Of a DNA stretch of 64,000 nucleotides, positions 47,801 to 56,965 are shown one piece after another. This stretch comes from a bacterium. GTDB taxonomy: Bacteria; Myxococcota_A; Bradymonadia; UBA7976; UBA1532. The first letter of the stretch is position 1, and each line of letters opens with the position of its first letter. The notes under the pieces were generated by a model. It searched no databases, was not told the DNA's origin, and worked only from the letters and a program-made list of their open reading frames with translations. A program made the translations under genes and the position numbers. The stretch is taken from contig JAUHXC010000039.1 of NCBI GenBank assembly GCA_030427205.1, forward strand, positions 1 through 64,000, in the 5' to 3' direction.

Positions 47801-49653
47801 GCCGGCTGCGCGACCGCCTGCGCCGACGCATTGCCCGGGTCGAGCATACGCTGCGCGGCGCGGTGGACCTGACCCGCGGCGCCCCTGCGGTGCCCGGCGC
47901 GGCGCTGCGCGGGCTGACCGGGCTCTTGCGGCGCAACGCGCGCGTCACGCCCGACGGCGCCGCCCTGCGCACCATCGAAGCCGACGCGCGCGTGCTGCGC
48001 TTCACCTGGGTCGAGCTGGACGCCGCCGTCGATCGCACCGCCGCGTGGTGGCGCCGCCGGGGCGTCGTGCGCGACGACGCGGTGGCGCTGATCCTGCCCA
48101 ATCGGGCGGCGGCGGTCATCCACCAGCTCGGGCTGCTGCGGCTCGGCGCCATCGCCGCGCCCATCGACCCCGAGCGGCGGGGGCCGCCGTTGACCCACGT
48201 GCTGCGGGCGGTCGCGCCGCGCTTCATCCTCGTCGACGCCGCCGGGCGCGCGGCCCTCGACAGCCTCGACCACCCGCCCGCCGCGCGCGTCTTCGACTGC
48301 GACGGCGACTGCGACGGCCGCCTCGATACCAGCCCGGATGGCATGCGGCATGGCATCCCCCATGGCATCCCGTCCGGCGTTCGAGCGCATGGCGCGGAGG
48401 CGCCGACGGTGCGCGATCCGCTCGGCGTGCTCGAAGCGACCGCCCTGCTGCTCGCCACCAGCGGCACGACCGGTCGACCCAAAGCCGCTCGACTGCCCCA
48501 TCGGCGCATCCTCATGGCCGGGCTCGCCTTCCACGCGCTCGGGGCGCACCTGCGGCCGGACGACGTGGTCTTCACCCCGCTGCCGCTGTCCCACGCCTCG
48601 GCCCAGCTCGCCGGGCTGTCGGCGGCGCTGTGGTCGGGGGCCTGCTTCGCGCTCGCGCCGCGGTTCTCGACCCGCCGCTACTGGCGCGACGCCATCACGC
48701 TCGGCGCGACCGTGGGCCTGTACGTGGGCGAGACCGGGCGCTACCTGGCCGACGCGCCGCTCGACGCCGAGAGCCGGCGCCATACCGTGCATACGCTGCT
48801 GGGCAACGGCCTCGCCGGCGACGTCTGGCCGCGCCTGCAAGCGCAGAGCGGTGTGCGGCGCATCGTCGAGTTCTACGGCGCCACCGAGGGCAATACGCTG
48901 CTGATCAACGCCAGCGGAAAGGTGGGCAGCGTCGGCCGCCCGGTGGTGCCGGCGTTGACCGTGCCCCGCTTCGGCGGCGCCGGTCCGCGCCCCGACCTGT
49001 GCCTCGCCCGCTACGACGTCGCCGGCGACGCGCACGTGCGCGACGCTGACGGGCGCGTCGTCGAGGTGCAGGTGGACGAGCCCGGCGAGCTGCTGGTGCG
49101 CATCACCACGCTCAACCCCATCCGGCGGTTCGACGGCTATCGCGACCCCGCGGCCACCGCTGCCAAGATCGTCACCGACGTGCGCAAACCGGGCGACCGC
49201 TGGTTCCGCACCGGTGATCTGCTGCGCGTCGATGCGGAGGGCGACTGGTTCTTCGTCGACCGCATCGGCGATACCTTCCGCTGGAAGGGGCACAACGTCA
49301 GCACCCAGGCGGTGTCCGAGGCCCTCGCGCCGGCGATCGACGGGCCGTTTGCGGTCTACGGGGTGACCCTGCCCGGCCGCGAGGGCCGCGCGGGCATGGT
49401 GGCGCTGGCCGGGGCGCCCGATCTCGACGGCCTGTACCGCTGCGCGCAGAGCCTGCCGTCGTACGCCCGGCCGCTGTTCGTGCGCCGGGTCGACGCCATC
49501 GAGCACACCGGCACGCAGAAGGTGCAGAAGGCGCGGCTGCGGGTCGAGGGCATCCAGTGCCGGGATGCCATCTGGATCATGACATCCGAAGGCTATGTGC
49601 CGCTGGATGACGCGGTGCGCGACGGTGTCATGGACGGCTCGCGCAGGCTGTGA
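47797..49653 (+). CDS. FATP-type very-long-chain acyl-CoA synthetase (AMP-binding)
   Basis: A 618-residue ANL-superfamily enzyme. AMP motif TSGTTGRPK (221-229), FYGATEGN (motif II), WFRTGDLLRVDAEGDWFFVDRIGDTFRWKGHNVS (split here: GDLLR, DRIGDTFRWKG) and QKVQKARLR near the C-terminus are the hallmarks of the SLC27/FATP subgroup, which activates and may import long-chain fatty acids. An unusual loop at ~167-200 (DCDGDCDG, GMRHGIPHGIPSG) interrupts the N-domain and contains three copies of ATGGCAT. The start overlaps the phosphoesterase stop by four bases. Confidence 0.9.
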   Translation: MSRLRDRLRRRIARVEHTLRGAVDLTRGAPAVPGAALRGLTGLLRRNARVTPDGAALRTIEADARVLRFTWVELDAAVDRTAAWWRRRGVVRDDAVALILPNRAAAVIHQLGLLRLGAIAAPIDPERRGPPLTHVLRAVAPRFILVDAAGRAALDSLDHPPAARVFDCDGDCDGRLDTSPDGMRHGIPHGIPSGVRAHGAEAPTVRDPLGVLEATALLLATSGTTGRPKAARLPHRRILMAGLAFHALGAHLRPDDVVFTPLPLSHASAQLAGLSAALWSGACFALAPRFSTRRYWRDAITLGATVGLYVGETGRYLADAPLDAESRRHTVHTLLGNGLAGDVWPRLQAQSGVRRIVEFYGATEGNTLLINASGKVGSVGRPVVPALTVPRFGGAGPRPDLCLARYDVAGDAHVRDADGRVVEVQVDEPGELLVRITTLNPIRRFDGYRDPAATAAKIVTDVRKPGDRWFRTGDLLRVDAEGDWFFVDRIGDTFRWKGHNVSTQAVSEALAPAIDGPFAVYGVTLPGREGRAGMVALAGAPDLDGLYRCAQSLPSYARPLFVRRVDAIEHTGTQKVQKARLRVEGIQCRDAIWIMTSEGYVPLDDAVRDGVMDGSRRL

Positions 49654-49671
49654 AGCTCGGCCGAGGCTGTT

Positions 49672-51186
49672 TCAGCCGTCGTAGACGAACAGGCAGCGCT
49701 CCAGCGGGCGGATGATGTCGGCGAGCACATAGAGATAGTAGGTCTGCCCGGGCGCCAGCGTCGGCGCCGGGCCCTCGGCGGGCAGCGCCTGGAAGGCCGC
49801 GCCCGGCGGCAGCTCGCCATACGCGAAGCCCGGACCGAAGGGCGCGTCGCTCGGATCGACCATCACGTGCCACAGCGTGCCTTCGGGCTGGAAGAGGTTC
49901 GGCGGCGTGCCCGGGTTGTCGGCGTCCGCCTCGAGCACGTAGACATAGCGCGCCCCGCCGCCCGACCAGGTCAGCGCGCCGTCGACGATGCCCACGTCGG
50001 CGTCGCACACCTCCGGCTCGAAGCGGGCCTGGCTCACCAGCGGCCCGCCGAAGGCATACCAGTCTTGCGCCTCGGGATCGGCCACGCCGCGGCGCTGCAG
50101 CTCGGTGCGCAGGAAGCGCTGCAGCCGCTCGGTATCGGTGGTCGGCAGGCCGGTGCGGCTGCGATCGAAGCCGTTGTTGTCGATCACCGGGTAGGCGCCG
50201 AAGCTCTCCGAGTCGGCGAAGCCGGCGAACATCGCCAGCCCGGCGTCGCTGACCCCGTCGAGCCAGATCGGGCCGTCTTCGATGAACCACATCGAGGGGC
50301 CCGACGGGGTGATCGCCGACGAGTGGCAGCAGGTGCACGAGCACGACTCGACCTGCGCGGTCACCCACTCGACCTCGGCCATGTATTCGGCGTCGTCGAG
50401 CCGCGGATCGTCGGGCGCGGTGCCGGCTTCGATGGGCACGGGGTAGTAGCCGCGCTGGCGATAGGCCGTATCGCACGACGCCTGATCGACGAAGCGGCGG
50501 CCCTCTTCGGTGCAGCCCTGGATGCCGTCCCAGGTGCACACCGTGCCGTCGGGGCCCGCGCCCGCCACGCCGTCGGCCGGCGGCGCGCAGACCTGCTCGC
50601 CGAAGATAAAAGCCTCGCTCGACGGCACGCCCGAGACCGTCTCGCCGCCGCACGGTGCGCCCGGCGAGAAGCGGCCGCCGGCGAAGGTCTCGCAGCCGAT
50701 CACCGTGCCCTGGCAGCTCGCCGGGTCGTCGCCGGCGAAGACGAGCACGTGCCCGTCGCCGTCGCTCTCGCCGACCGCGCAGCGGCCCAGCTCGCTCTCG
50801 AAGCCGCAGTCCAGCTCGGCGTCGAAGCGGCCCGGCGCGCCCATCACGCCGTCGGTGCAGTCGGCCTCGGCCCGCGCGAGCGTCCAGCCGGTGCCGGTGT
50901 AGGCCTTGCACTCGTCGCCGCCGGAGAACGGGTTGCTGTAGAGGCAGCGCCCGAGCAGGCCGACGACGTCGTACTCGTCGGGCTCGTCGAGATCGGGCTC
51001 CTCGAGATCCGGATCTTCGGCGGGCGTCGGGGCCGGCTCCTCGAACGGATCGGGATCGAGCTCGGGCTCGACGTCCACCCCGCCGAGCGGCGCGTCGGCG
51101 GGCGTCTCGTCGGCGTCGACGCCTTCGTGGCATGCGGTGAGCAACGGCAGGGCGAAGAGCACGGCCAGCAGGGGCAGGCGGGTCAT
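49672..51186 (-). CDS. Cys-rich surface lipoprotein with a CxxCH site
   Basis: A 504-residue lipoprotein (signal ends FALPLLTAC) with an acidic Pro/Glu/Asp tether (30-75) and many cysteines in CETFAGGRF-, CTWDGIQGC-like loops. The segment SCSCTCCHSS contains CxxCH, the covalent haem-attachment motif, here in an unusually Cys-dense setting, so metal or disulfide roles are equally possible. The C-terminal half (TWSGGGARYVYVLEADA ... TYYLYVLADIIRP) is beta-rich. Start at 51186 has GGAG eight bases upstream. No family recognised. Confidence 0.75.
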   Translation of the reverse strand: MTRLPLLAVLFALPLLTACHEGVDADETPADAPLGGVDVEPELDPDPFEEPAPTPAEDPDLEEPDLDEPDEYDVVGLLGRCLYSNPFSGGDECKAYTGTGWTLARAEADCTDGVMGAPGRFDAELDCGFESELGRCAVGESDGDGHVLVFAGDDPASCQGTVIGCETFAGGRFSPGAPCGGETVSGVPSSEAFIFGEQVCAPPADGVAGAGPDGTVCTWDGIQGCTEEGRRFVDQASCDTAYRQRGYYPVPIEAGTAPDDPRLDDAEYMAEVEWVTAQVESCSCTCCHSSAITPSGPSMWFIEDGPIWLDGVSDAGLAMFAGFADSESFGAYPVIDNNGFDRSRTGLPTTDTERLQRFLRTELQRRGVADPEAQDWYAFGGPLVSQARFEPEVCDADVGIVDGALTWSGGGARYVYVLEADADNPGTPPNLFQPEGTLWHVMVDPSDAPFGPGFAYGELPPGAAFQALPAEGPAPTLAPGQTYYLYVLADIIRPLERCLFVYDG

Positions 51187-51299
51187 GGACATCACTCCGG
51201 GTCGGGCGGACGGGCCGCGAACGCAGAGGTGATGTGCGGTGCGAACGGTGGTTACACGAACCCTCGACGTTCACGTCGGCCCCGGCCGCAGCCCGGGTC

Positions 51300-53270
51300 T
51301 CAATAGAACTGAATGCCCGCCATCACCCCCGCCGCCGAGCGCCAGTCACCGAAGCCCCAATCACTCGACGCCTTGTAGTACAACCGCGCGTCCAGCGCCC
51401 ACGAGTAGCCCTGCAGGAACTCATAACCCAGCGTCAACGCGCCCACCGGCCCCGGATCCCGCGGGTCGTCGTCGATGCCATGCTCGACCCCCGCGCCGAC
51501 GCCCAGGAGCAACAGCCGCGTCGGATGCCATTGCAGGCTCGCCGTATGGGACAGCCGCCAGCGGGTGGCATCGGCGATGAGCTGCGGCGTCACCCACGCC
51601 TCGTATTGCAGCAGCAGCCGCCACGTCAGCGAGTGCCCCATACGCAGCGCGAACAGCCCGCCGTGGTGGGTCTCGTCCAGCGGCCAGCCGCCCGCGCCGC
51701 TGAAGTGATAGCCGCCGGCCAGCCCCAGCGTGAAGCCCTGCCGCTCGGGCGTGCTCGGGCGGTCGGCGGTGTCGATCAGATCGTCCACGTCGCGCCGGGT
51801 ATCGCCGTCGAGGTAGGCCACGAAGTCGAGCTGCCGCTCCTCGGGCAGCCCCTGGTCGATGCGCGGCTGGTCGTCTTCCCACTCCTCGGCGAACTTCCGC
51901 ACGAACTCGATGGCGGGGTAGGTATCGCGCCCCAGGATGCGCTGCATCTGCAGGTCGAGCCGCTCGCCGCCGACGTCTTCGTCGTAGGCCCGATAGACCA
52001 GCTCGGTGCAGACGAGGGCGTCGGTCGAGAAGAAGTCGAAGTCGAAGTCATAAGGCTTGCCCAGGTGGGCGAAGGCCCGCTCGATGGCCAGGTCTTTGCG
52101 CGCCTCGCTCAGCCGCGGGCGCAGGACGGCCACGAAGTCGCTGTGCATCACCTGCTCGAGCGACGAGAAGACCACGCCCTCGCTGATGGCCTCGATCACC
52201 CGATGCGGGTTGCCGTCGCGGGCGTTGCCCCGATAGCGCTCGAGGTGGCGGGCGACGAAGGGCCGCTCGGTCAGCCCGCGGGCCTCGAGCTCGTCCGGGC
52301 GGCCCACGTACAGGATCGCGTGGGGCCAGAAGCCGGGCAAGAAGCCATTGCTGATGTAGAAGTTCTTGCGCGCCAGGATGATGTCGCCCGGGCGCAGCGC
52401 GTCGGCCAGCGCGGCGATGCCTTTGTCGGTGATGCGCGCCTGCGCCGGCCAGACCCGGGTATCGCCGGCGAGGTTGGCGAAGAACGCCTGGATGGCATAC
52501 CAGACGCTGTCGCCGAAGGCTTTGGTCTCGCGGCCGAAGCGCACCCAGTCGGCGTTGGTATATCGCGCCAGCCGCTTCTCGATGCCCGCCTCTTCGTCTT
52601 CGAGGTAGCCCTTCATCCAGCCGAACGCCGGATCGTCGAATACACCCGCCGCCTGCAGCGCCGGCTGCATGCGCGCGTACTGTCCGCGGGTGCGGCCCAA
52701 GAGCTCGATGTTGCCGTCGTGGGTGACGTTGTCGAAGACCGTATCGAAGACATCCGGCGGGATGCCCCAGATGGGCTCGGGCTCGTTGAGCTTGCGCACC
52801 GCGTTGGGGCTCTCGTCCATCATCTGCACCAGCGCCAGCCCGCGGGCGAAGAGGCTGATGCCGGCGGTGTAGTACAGCATGAAGCTCTGCAGCCGCCGGG
52901 TCTCGTCCGGGATGGTCGCGTACGAGCTGTGGAACGCCACCATGCGGAACGTCGCCGTCCGATAGTTGAGGAAGCTGAGCATCAGCTGGCGGATCTGGTC
53001 GTTCTCGGCCTGGGTGAACTTGCCCGGGCGGGCCTCGAGGGCGTCCTTGAGCAGCCAGCCCTTGCGCTCGAGCGCGGCGACGCCGGCGGTGACCGCCGCG
53101 AGCGCGGCGGCGTCGGCGGCGATGCGCGCGTCGAGCTCGGCGACGGGCCGCCGCGACAGGTCCTGGCTGGCCAGCGGCACGATCTGTCCCGTCTCGGTGC
53201 GCACCGCCGGGCCGGTGGCGCAGCCCAGCGCGAGGGCGGCCCAACAACAGATCATCCAGGCGTGGCGCAT
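51300..53270 (-). CDS. Lipoprotein: YiiX-like permuted NlpC/P60 hydrolase fused to a probable outer-membrane barrel
   Basis: A 656-residue lipoprotein (signal ends AALALGC). Residues ~20-280 are helical. ~290-440 is a permuted papain/NlpC-like domain: PGDIILARKN, His317 in WPHAILYVG and Cys421 in VCTELVYRAYDE, the YiiX/YebB arrangement. From ~512 to the end, alternating strands (GFTLGLAGGYHFSG, LTWRLLLQYEAWV, LLLLGVGAGVEHG, VGALTLGYEFLQGY, LDARLYYKAS) end in QFY, the terminal-aromatic signature of outer-membrane beta-barrels. Such hydrolases cleave amide or thioester bonds, perhaps lipid or peptidoglycan linked. GGGAGGGGA precedes 53270. It is divergent from the DUF4157 gene. Confidence 0.82.
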   Translation of the reverse strand: MRHAWMICCWAALALGCATGPAVRTETGQIVPLASQDLSRRPVAELDARIAADAAALAAVTAGVAALERKGWLLKDALEARPGKFTQAENDQIRQLMLSFLNYRTATFRMVAFHSSYATIPDETRRLQSFMLYYTAGISLFARGLALVQMMDESPNAVRKLNEPEPIWGIPPDVFDTVFDNVTHDGNIELLGRTRGQYARMQPALQAAGVFDDPAFGWMKGYLEDEEAGIEKRLARYTNADWVRFGRETKAFGDSVWYAIQAFFANLAGDTRVWPAQARITDKGIAALADALRPGDIILARKNFYISNGFLPGFWPHAILYVGRPDELEARGLTERPFVARHLERYRGNARDGNPHRVIEAISEGVVFSSLEQVMHSDFVAVLRPRLSEARKDLAIERAFAHLGKPYDFDFDFFSTDALVCTELVYRAYDEDVGGERLDLQMQRILGRDTYPAIEFVRKFAEEWEDDQPRIDQGLPEERQLDFVAYLDGDTRRDVDDLIDTADRPSTPERQGFTLGLAGGYHFSGAGGWPLDETHHGGLFALRMGHSLTWRLLLQYEAWVTPQLIADATRWRLSHTASLQWHPTRLLLLGVGAGVEHGIDDDPRDPGPVGALTLGYEFLQGYSWALDARLYYKASSDWGFGDWRSAAGVMAGIQFY

Positions 53271-53400
53271 GTCCCCTCCCGTGTCGATGGAAGTCTGGCC
53301 CAGGCCACCGCCGGGCGCAACGCTGCCCGTCGAGGCAAATGCCCGTTGAAGCCGCCGCCGCGAGATCGCACCATGAAGGCCGCCCGCCGTGGAGGATCCC

Positions 53401-55134
53401 ATGCCCAAGCCCAGCGCGACCCGCCAGCACGCCCCGCAGACCGCCGCGCGCAGCCGACGGCCCGCCGGCGCGCTCGCCAGCCGCGATGGCTTGAACGCGC
53501 TGCGCCGACTGGCCGGCAACCGCGCCGCGTTGAGCGCGAGCGGCGGCGCGCGCCTGGGCGGGCGCTCGGCGGTGGGCGGGCTGGTCGCGGGTGGATCGGG
53601 GCTGAAGGTGCTGCCGCCGGGCGGGGCCCCCGAGCGGCAGGCCGATCGCGCCGCCGATCGGGCGCTCTCGGGCGAGACGCGGAGGGGGTCGGCGCCGGGC
53701 ACGCAGATCCCCAAGCTCTCGGCGGGCACCGCCGGCCGCGGGCATCGGGTCTCGGGCGACCTCTCCCGGCGCATCTCCAGCCGCAGCGGCGGCGGGCGGC
53801 AGCTGGCGGGCCACGTGCGGCGCGGCATCGAGCCGCGCTTCGGGGTCGACTTCGGCCGGGTGCGCATCCACACCGACGTCGAGGCGGGGCGCATGGCGAA
53901 GTCCATCGGCGCCGAGGCCTTCACCGTGGGCCGGGACGTCTACTTCGCGCCGGGCAAGTTCACCCCCGAGACCCGTAGCGGTCGGCAGCGGCTGGCCCAC
54001 GAGCTGAGCCACACCGTGCAGCAGTCGGGCCTGTCTCGCGGTCTCGGTTCGCGGGGCCGGCCGAGCCTGGGCACGCCGAGCGCGCTGGCGATCCAGGGGC
54101 TGATCAGCGCCGAGCTGTTCAAGAAGTACATCAAGGACTTCGACCGCGACGAGCTCGACGACGGCGGATCGGGCAAGGGGCTGACCCGGCTGCCGAAGAT
54201 CATCGAGTCGCTCGAGGCCTATCACAACGCCCGCGAGGACGACGACGGCAGCAAGGGGGCGCGCAAGACCCGCGAGGGCCACCTCGACAAGCTCATCAGC
54301 CGCTGCAGGAAGTTCGTCAACTGGTACGGCTACTCGGGCGACATCGCCCAGGCGGTCTACGAGCTGTACGACGACGCCAGGTTCGAGGCCGGCGACCGCT
54401 ACGAGCGCTCCGACATCATGGCGGGCATCGAGAAGAAGGATCGCCTCGAGAAGGCGGCGCTGAGTGACAAGCTGGAGTACGGGGTGCGGGTCTACGCCTG
54501 GATCGGCAACCCGCTGTACGCCAAGTTCGCCAAGGAGCGCTCGCGGCTGATCACCAAGAAGAAGCTCAACCCGTTCAATACGACCGACTCGAGCGATATC
54601 AAGATCTCGGCGGCGACGACGATCATCGACACCTACCGCGGCGACCTGAAGGACGAAGAGCGGCAGAAGGCGATCGAGGCGCTGCTCAAGGCGGACTGCG
54701 GCCACACCTGGGTCGGCCTCGAGCGGCGCTACAAGGAGACCGGCGAGCTGGCCGACGAGCTGACGTACGGCTTCTGGCCCAGCGAGCGGGTGCACCCGAC
54801 CCAGGCGGTCAAGGGCATGGTGCGCCACCCCGACACCGTGCACCGCGGCGACAGCCCGCTGCGCACGAAGTACAGCGTCGTCGGCCAGTCGAACTACCTC
54901 AAGGCGATGCGCGAGGCCGAGCGGTGGCGCAAGGCCCCGCCGACCTACAAGATGGTCGAGCGCAACTGCACCACCTTCGGCCGCGACGTCGCCCGCAAGG
55001 CGGGGGCCGACTTCCCCGACTCGTATTGGACGGTGCCCATCGTCGGCGGCGACATCTGGAACCCCAACGACCTCTTCGACGCGCTCGGCGAGTCGCTCGA
55101 GACCACCGAGCGCAAGAAGTCGACCGAGATATGA
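53401..55134 (+). CDS. DUF4157 (eCIS core) protein with C-terminal His/Cys peptidase-like region
   Basis: A 577-residue protein. A disordered Ala/Arg/Gly-rich N-terminus is followed by DUF4157 (~130-210): FGVDFGRVRIHTD, AFTVGRDVYFAPGKF and HELSH (200-204, an HExxH zinc motif). This domain marks cargo or toxins of extracellular contractile injection systems. After a helical middle (230-420), residues ~430-565 have GHTWVG (His435) and RNCTTFGRDVARKAG (Cys523), the order seen in papain-like/NlpC-type peptidases and amidases. It is likely an exported effector; this is inference. GGAGG precedes the ATG at 53401. Its TGA overlaps the macrodomain start (ATGA). Confidence 0.82.
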   Translation: MPKPSATRQHAPQTAARSRRPAGALASRDGLNALRRLAGNRAALSASGGARLGGRSAVGGLVAGGSGLKVLPPGGAPERQADRAADRALSGETRRGSAPGTQIPKLSAGTAGRGHRVSGDLSRRISSRSGGGRQLAGHVRRGIEPRFGVDFGRVRIHTDVEAGRMAKSIGAEAFTVGRDVYFAPGKFTPETRSGRQRLAHELSHTVQQSGLSRGLGSRGRPSLGTPSALAIQGLISAELFKKYIKDFDRDELDDGGSGKGLTRLPKIIESLEAYHNAREDDDGSKGARKTREGHLDKLISRCRKFVNWYGYSGDIAQAVYELYDDARFEAGDRYERSDIMAGIEKKDRLEKAALSDKLEYGVRVYAWIGNPLYAKFAKERSRLITKKKLNPFNTTDSSDIKISAATTIIDTYRGDLKDEERQKAIEALLKADCGHTWVGLERRYKETGELADELTYGFWPSERVHPTQAVKGMVRHPDTVHRGDSPLRTKYSVVGQSNYLKAMREAERWRKAPPTYKMVERNCTTFGRDVARKAGADFPDSYWTVPIVGGDIWNPNDLFDALGESLETTERKKSTEI

Positions 55135-55679
55135 CCGCGAAGCTCATCGGCAGCACGACGCTCGAGCTGCTGCGCGGCGACCTGACCCAGCAGGACGTCG
55201 ACGCGATCGTCAACGCCGCCAACAGCTCGCTGCTCGGTGGAGGCGGCGTCGACGGGGCGATCCATCGGGCCGGCGGGCCGCAGATCCTCGAAGAGTGCCG
55301 GGCCATCCGCGCGCGCCAGGGCTGCCTCGACGTGGGGCGAGCGGTCATCACCAGCGGCGGGCGGCTCAAGGCGCGCCACGTCATCCATACGGTGGGGCCG
55401 GTCTATCATCGCGCGGCCGGGCAGGCGCCCCGTCAGCTGGCGCAGTGCTACCAGCGCAGCCTCGATCTGGCCGCCGAGCATGGCCTGCGTACGGTGGCCT
55501 TCCCCTCGATCAGCACCGGCGCCTATGGCTACCCGGTCGCCGACGCCGCGCGGGTCGCGGTGCATCACGTCAAGGCGTGGATCGAGCAGCATCCCGGCGC
55601 GCTCGATCGGGTGCGGCTGGTGCAGTTCTCCGCCGCCGATCACGCGAGCTATCGCACGGCGCTCGGCGAGCTGAAGTAG
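55131..55679 (+). CDS. Macrodomain ADP-ribosyl/O-acetyl-ADP-ribose hydrolase
   Basis: A 182-residue single-domain protein: GDLTQQDVDAIVNAANSSL (Asp17, Asn31), GGGGVDGAIHRAGG with the catalytic Asp41, VITSGGRLKARHVIHTVGP and FPSISTGAYGYPVADAARVA. This is the MacroD/YmdB pattern, hydrolysing O-acetyl-ADP-ribose and mono-ADP-ribosyl-Asp/Glu. A four-base overlap with the DUF4157 effector-like gene couples their translation, so it may protect the producer (immunity-like) or modify the effector; equally it may be a metabolic hitch-hiker. Confidence 0.92.
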   Translation: MTAKLIGSTTLELLRGDLTQQDVDAIVNAANSSLLGGGGVDGAIHRAGGPQILEECRAIRARQGCLDVGRAVITSGGRLKARHVIHTVGPVYHRAAGQAPRQLAQCYQRSLDLAAEHGLRTVAFPSISTGAYGYPVADAARVAVHHVKAWIEQHPGALDRVRLVQFSAADHASYRTALGELK

Positions 55680-56028
55680 CGCCGGTCGGCGGCCTTACAG
55701 CAACCAGACAACTATACGGTAGATGACGCGCAACCCAGCGGGGGCGTGGATTCGGCCAAAATACCGGATAGTTGCCGGTGCTCTTCAGTGTCGTTCTCTA
55801 CCGCTTCGTCCCCATCATTCGCCGCTGATCTTGGAACACCTCGTGGAACGCGGCGCCGAGAGCCGCAGCCGAAGTGCTCGGCTGAGCCGAGCAGGCGAAA
55901 GGCCAGGCCGCCATCGCCCGAGTTCCGGTGACCCGGCCGGCTGGGATGATTTCTCGAGCCTGCGTCGCGAGCGATGGTCAACGCAGTCATCGGATGCTGA
56001 GGCGAAGCCGGTCGGCGCACCGTCTCGG
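55680..56028. other. Intergenic region between macrodomain gene and biosynthetic cluster
   Basis: There is no supported gene on either strand in ~350 bp. The first ~150 bp are markedly less GC-rich than surroundings (CAACCAGACAACTATACGGT). A perfect 7-bp hairpin GCTCGGC-TGA-GCCGAGC lies at 55876-55892, about 137 bp beyond the sulfotransferase stop, and could terminate the minus-strand cluster, although no T-tract follows. Confidence 0.5.
55876..55892 (-). terminator. Possible terminator hairpin downstream of the biosynthetic cluster
   Basis: A perfect inverted repeat with 7-bp arms and a three-base loop, GC-only stem except one A/T pair. The missing T-tract and the distance from the stop (137 bp) keep confidence low. 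Confidence 0.3.
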
Positions 56029-56952
56029 TCAGAGCTGCGCCATGCCTGCCCGCACCGCGGCTCGCAAGGCTTCGTAGTCGGCGAGGCCAGTCCGCGGGGC
56101 GATCTGGTCCTGCCAGAGCGCATCGAAGGCCGCGTCGATATCGGGCCGGAGGCGATACCGATCCTTGTCGGCGCTGCGCGTGATCTTCGACGAGTTGCTG
56201 TCGAGCGGCAGGCCGGCGTCGCGGGCAGCCAGGCGACGCAGCCCGCGCTCGTCGAACTGATCGGCGTGGTCCAGCATGAAGCCCCGCGACGACTGGCGGA
56301 CGACGACCTCGAACAGGCCATCCGTCAGCTCGATCTGCATCAGCCGGGCGATCCTGCGGACCGTGCCGGGCAGATCCCGCACCATGTCCTCGTAGCAGAG
56401 CAGCAGCACCGATGGGTTGTCCCGTTGCCGCCACCACGAGATCATGTGCAGCCACCAGTCGTCCAGCGTGCCGGGGGCGGGCATGAAGGCCCGAGCGAAC
56501 GCCGTCAGGTCGATCACGCCGGGTTCGAAGAACCAGTTCTCCAAGAAGCGGTAGTACGAGACGATCACGGTCTTGGGGTTGCGGAACGCACAGATGTAGC
56601 GTCCGCCGGCCGGCGCGTCGTCCCAGGTGGCGTGGGTCATGTACACCCGCGGGTCGAACACATGGTCAGCGTTCAGGTCGAGCCCCATCGCGTGGGCGTA
56701 GTCGATGCACGGCACGACATAGCTGATCTCCTCGAAGCTCATGTCACCGCCCGAGCGCAGACCGTGGCAGATCTGTTGCATCCAGGTCGTGCCGCTCTTG
56801 GCGAAGGGGGTGATGAAGACATCCGAGGGGCGGGTCACGAGCGGCGCGCCCTGCGGATAGCTGTCTACGCTCATCAGCCGGTCGTGCAGAGCGAAGAACT
56901 GATCCAGCGTGGTGGCGCGGCCCCAGGGGCGGTCGGCGGGGGGGTGATTCAT
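56029..56952 (-). CDS. PAPS-dependent sulfotransferase
   Basis: A 307-residue sulfotransferase. The N-terminal ITPFAKSGTTWMQQI is the 5'-phosphosulfate-binding loop (KSGTTW). YICAFRNPKTVIVSYYRF is the 3'-phosphate-binding motif (RNPxxxxVSYY), and the C-terminal RGFMLDHADQF region matches the RKGxxGDWKxxF position, though degenerate. The catalytic His is probably in the MTHATWDD or YPQ-HDR region; I cannot place it with certainty. It lies 13 bp after the megasynthase stop on the same strand, so it probably sulfonates the polyketide-peptide product or primes release by making a sulfate leaving group. Confidence 0.88.
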   Translation of the reverse strand: MNHPPADRPWGRATTLDQFFALHDRLMSVDSYPQGAPLVTRPSDVFITPFAKSGTTWMQQICHGLRSGGDMSFEEISYVVPCIDYAHAMGLDLNADHVFDPRVYMTHATWDDAPAGGRYICAFRNPKTVIVSYYRFLENWFFEPGVIDLTAFARAFMPAPGTLDDWWLHMISWWRQRDNPSVLLLCYEDMVRDLPGTVRRIARLMQIELTDGLFEVVVRQSSRGFMLDHADQFDERGLRRLAARDAGLPLDSNSSKITRSADKDRYRLRPDIDAAFDALWQDQIAPRTGLADYEALRAAVRAGMAQL

Positions 56953-56965
56953 GGTGCAGCCAGCT

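Noticed and set aside
49654..49671. Terminator between the convergent acyl-CoA synthetase and lipoprotein genes
   Set aside because: The 18-bp gap holds no inverted repeat or T-tract.
55746..55931. Small plus-strand frame of 61 codons in the gap before the biosynthetic cluster
   Set aside because: No ribosome-binding site, Ser/Arg/Pro-rich composition and no motif; base composition fits non-coding DNA.
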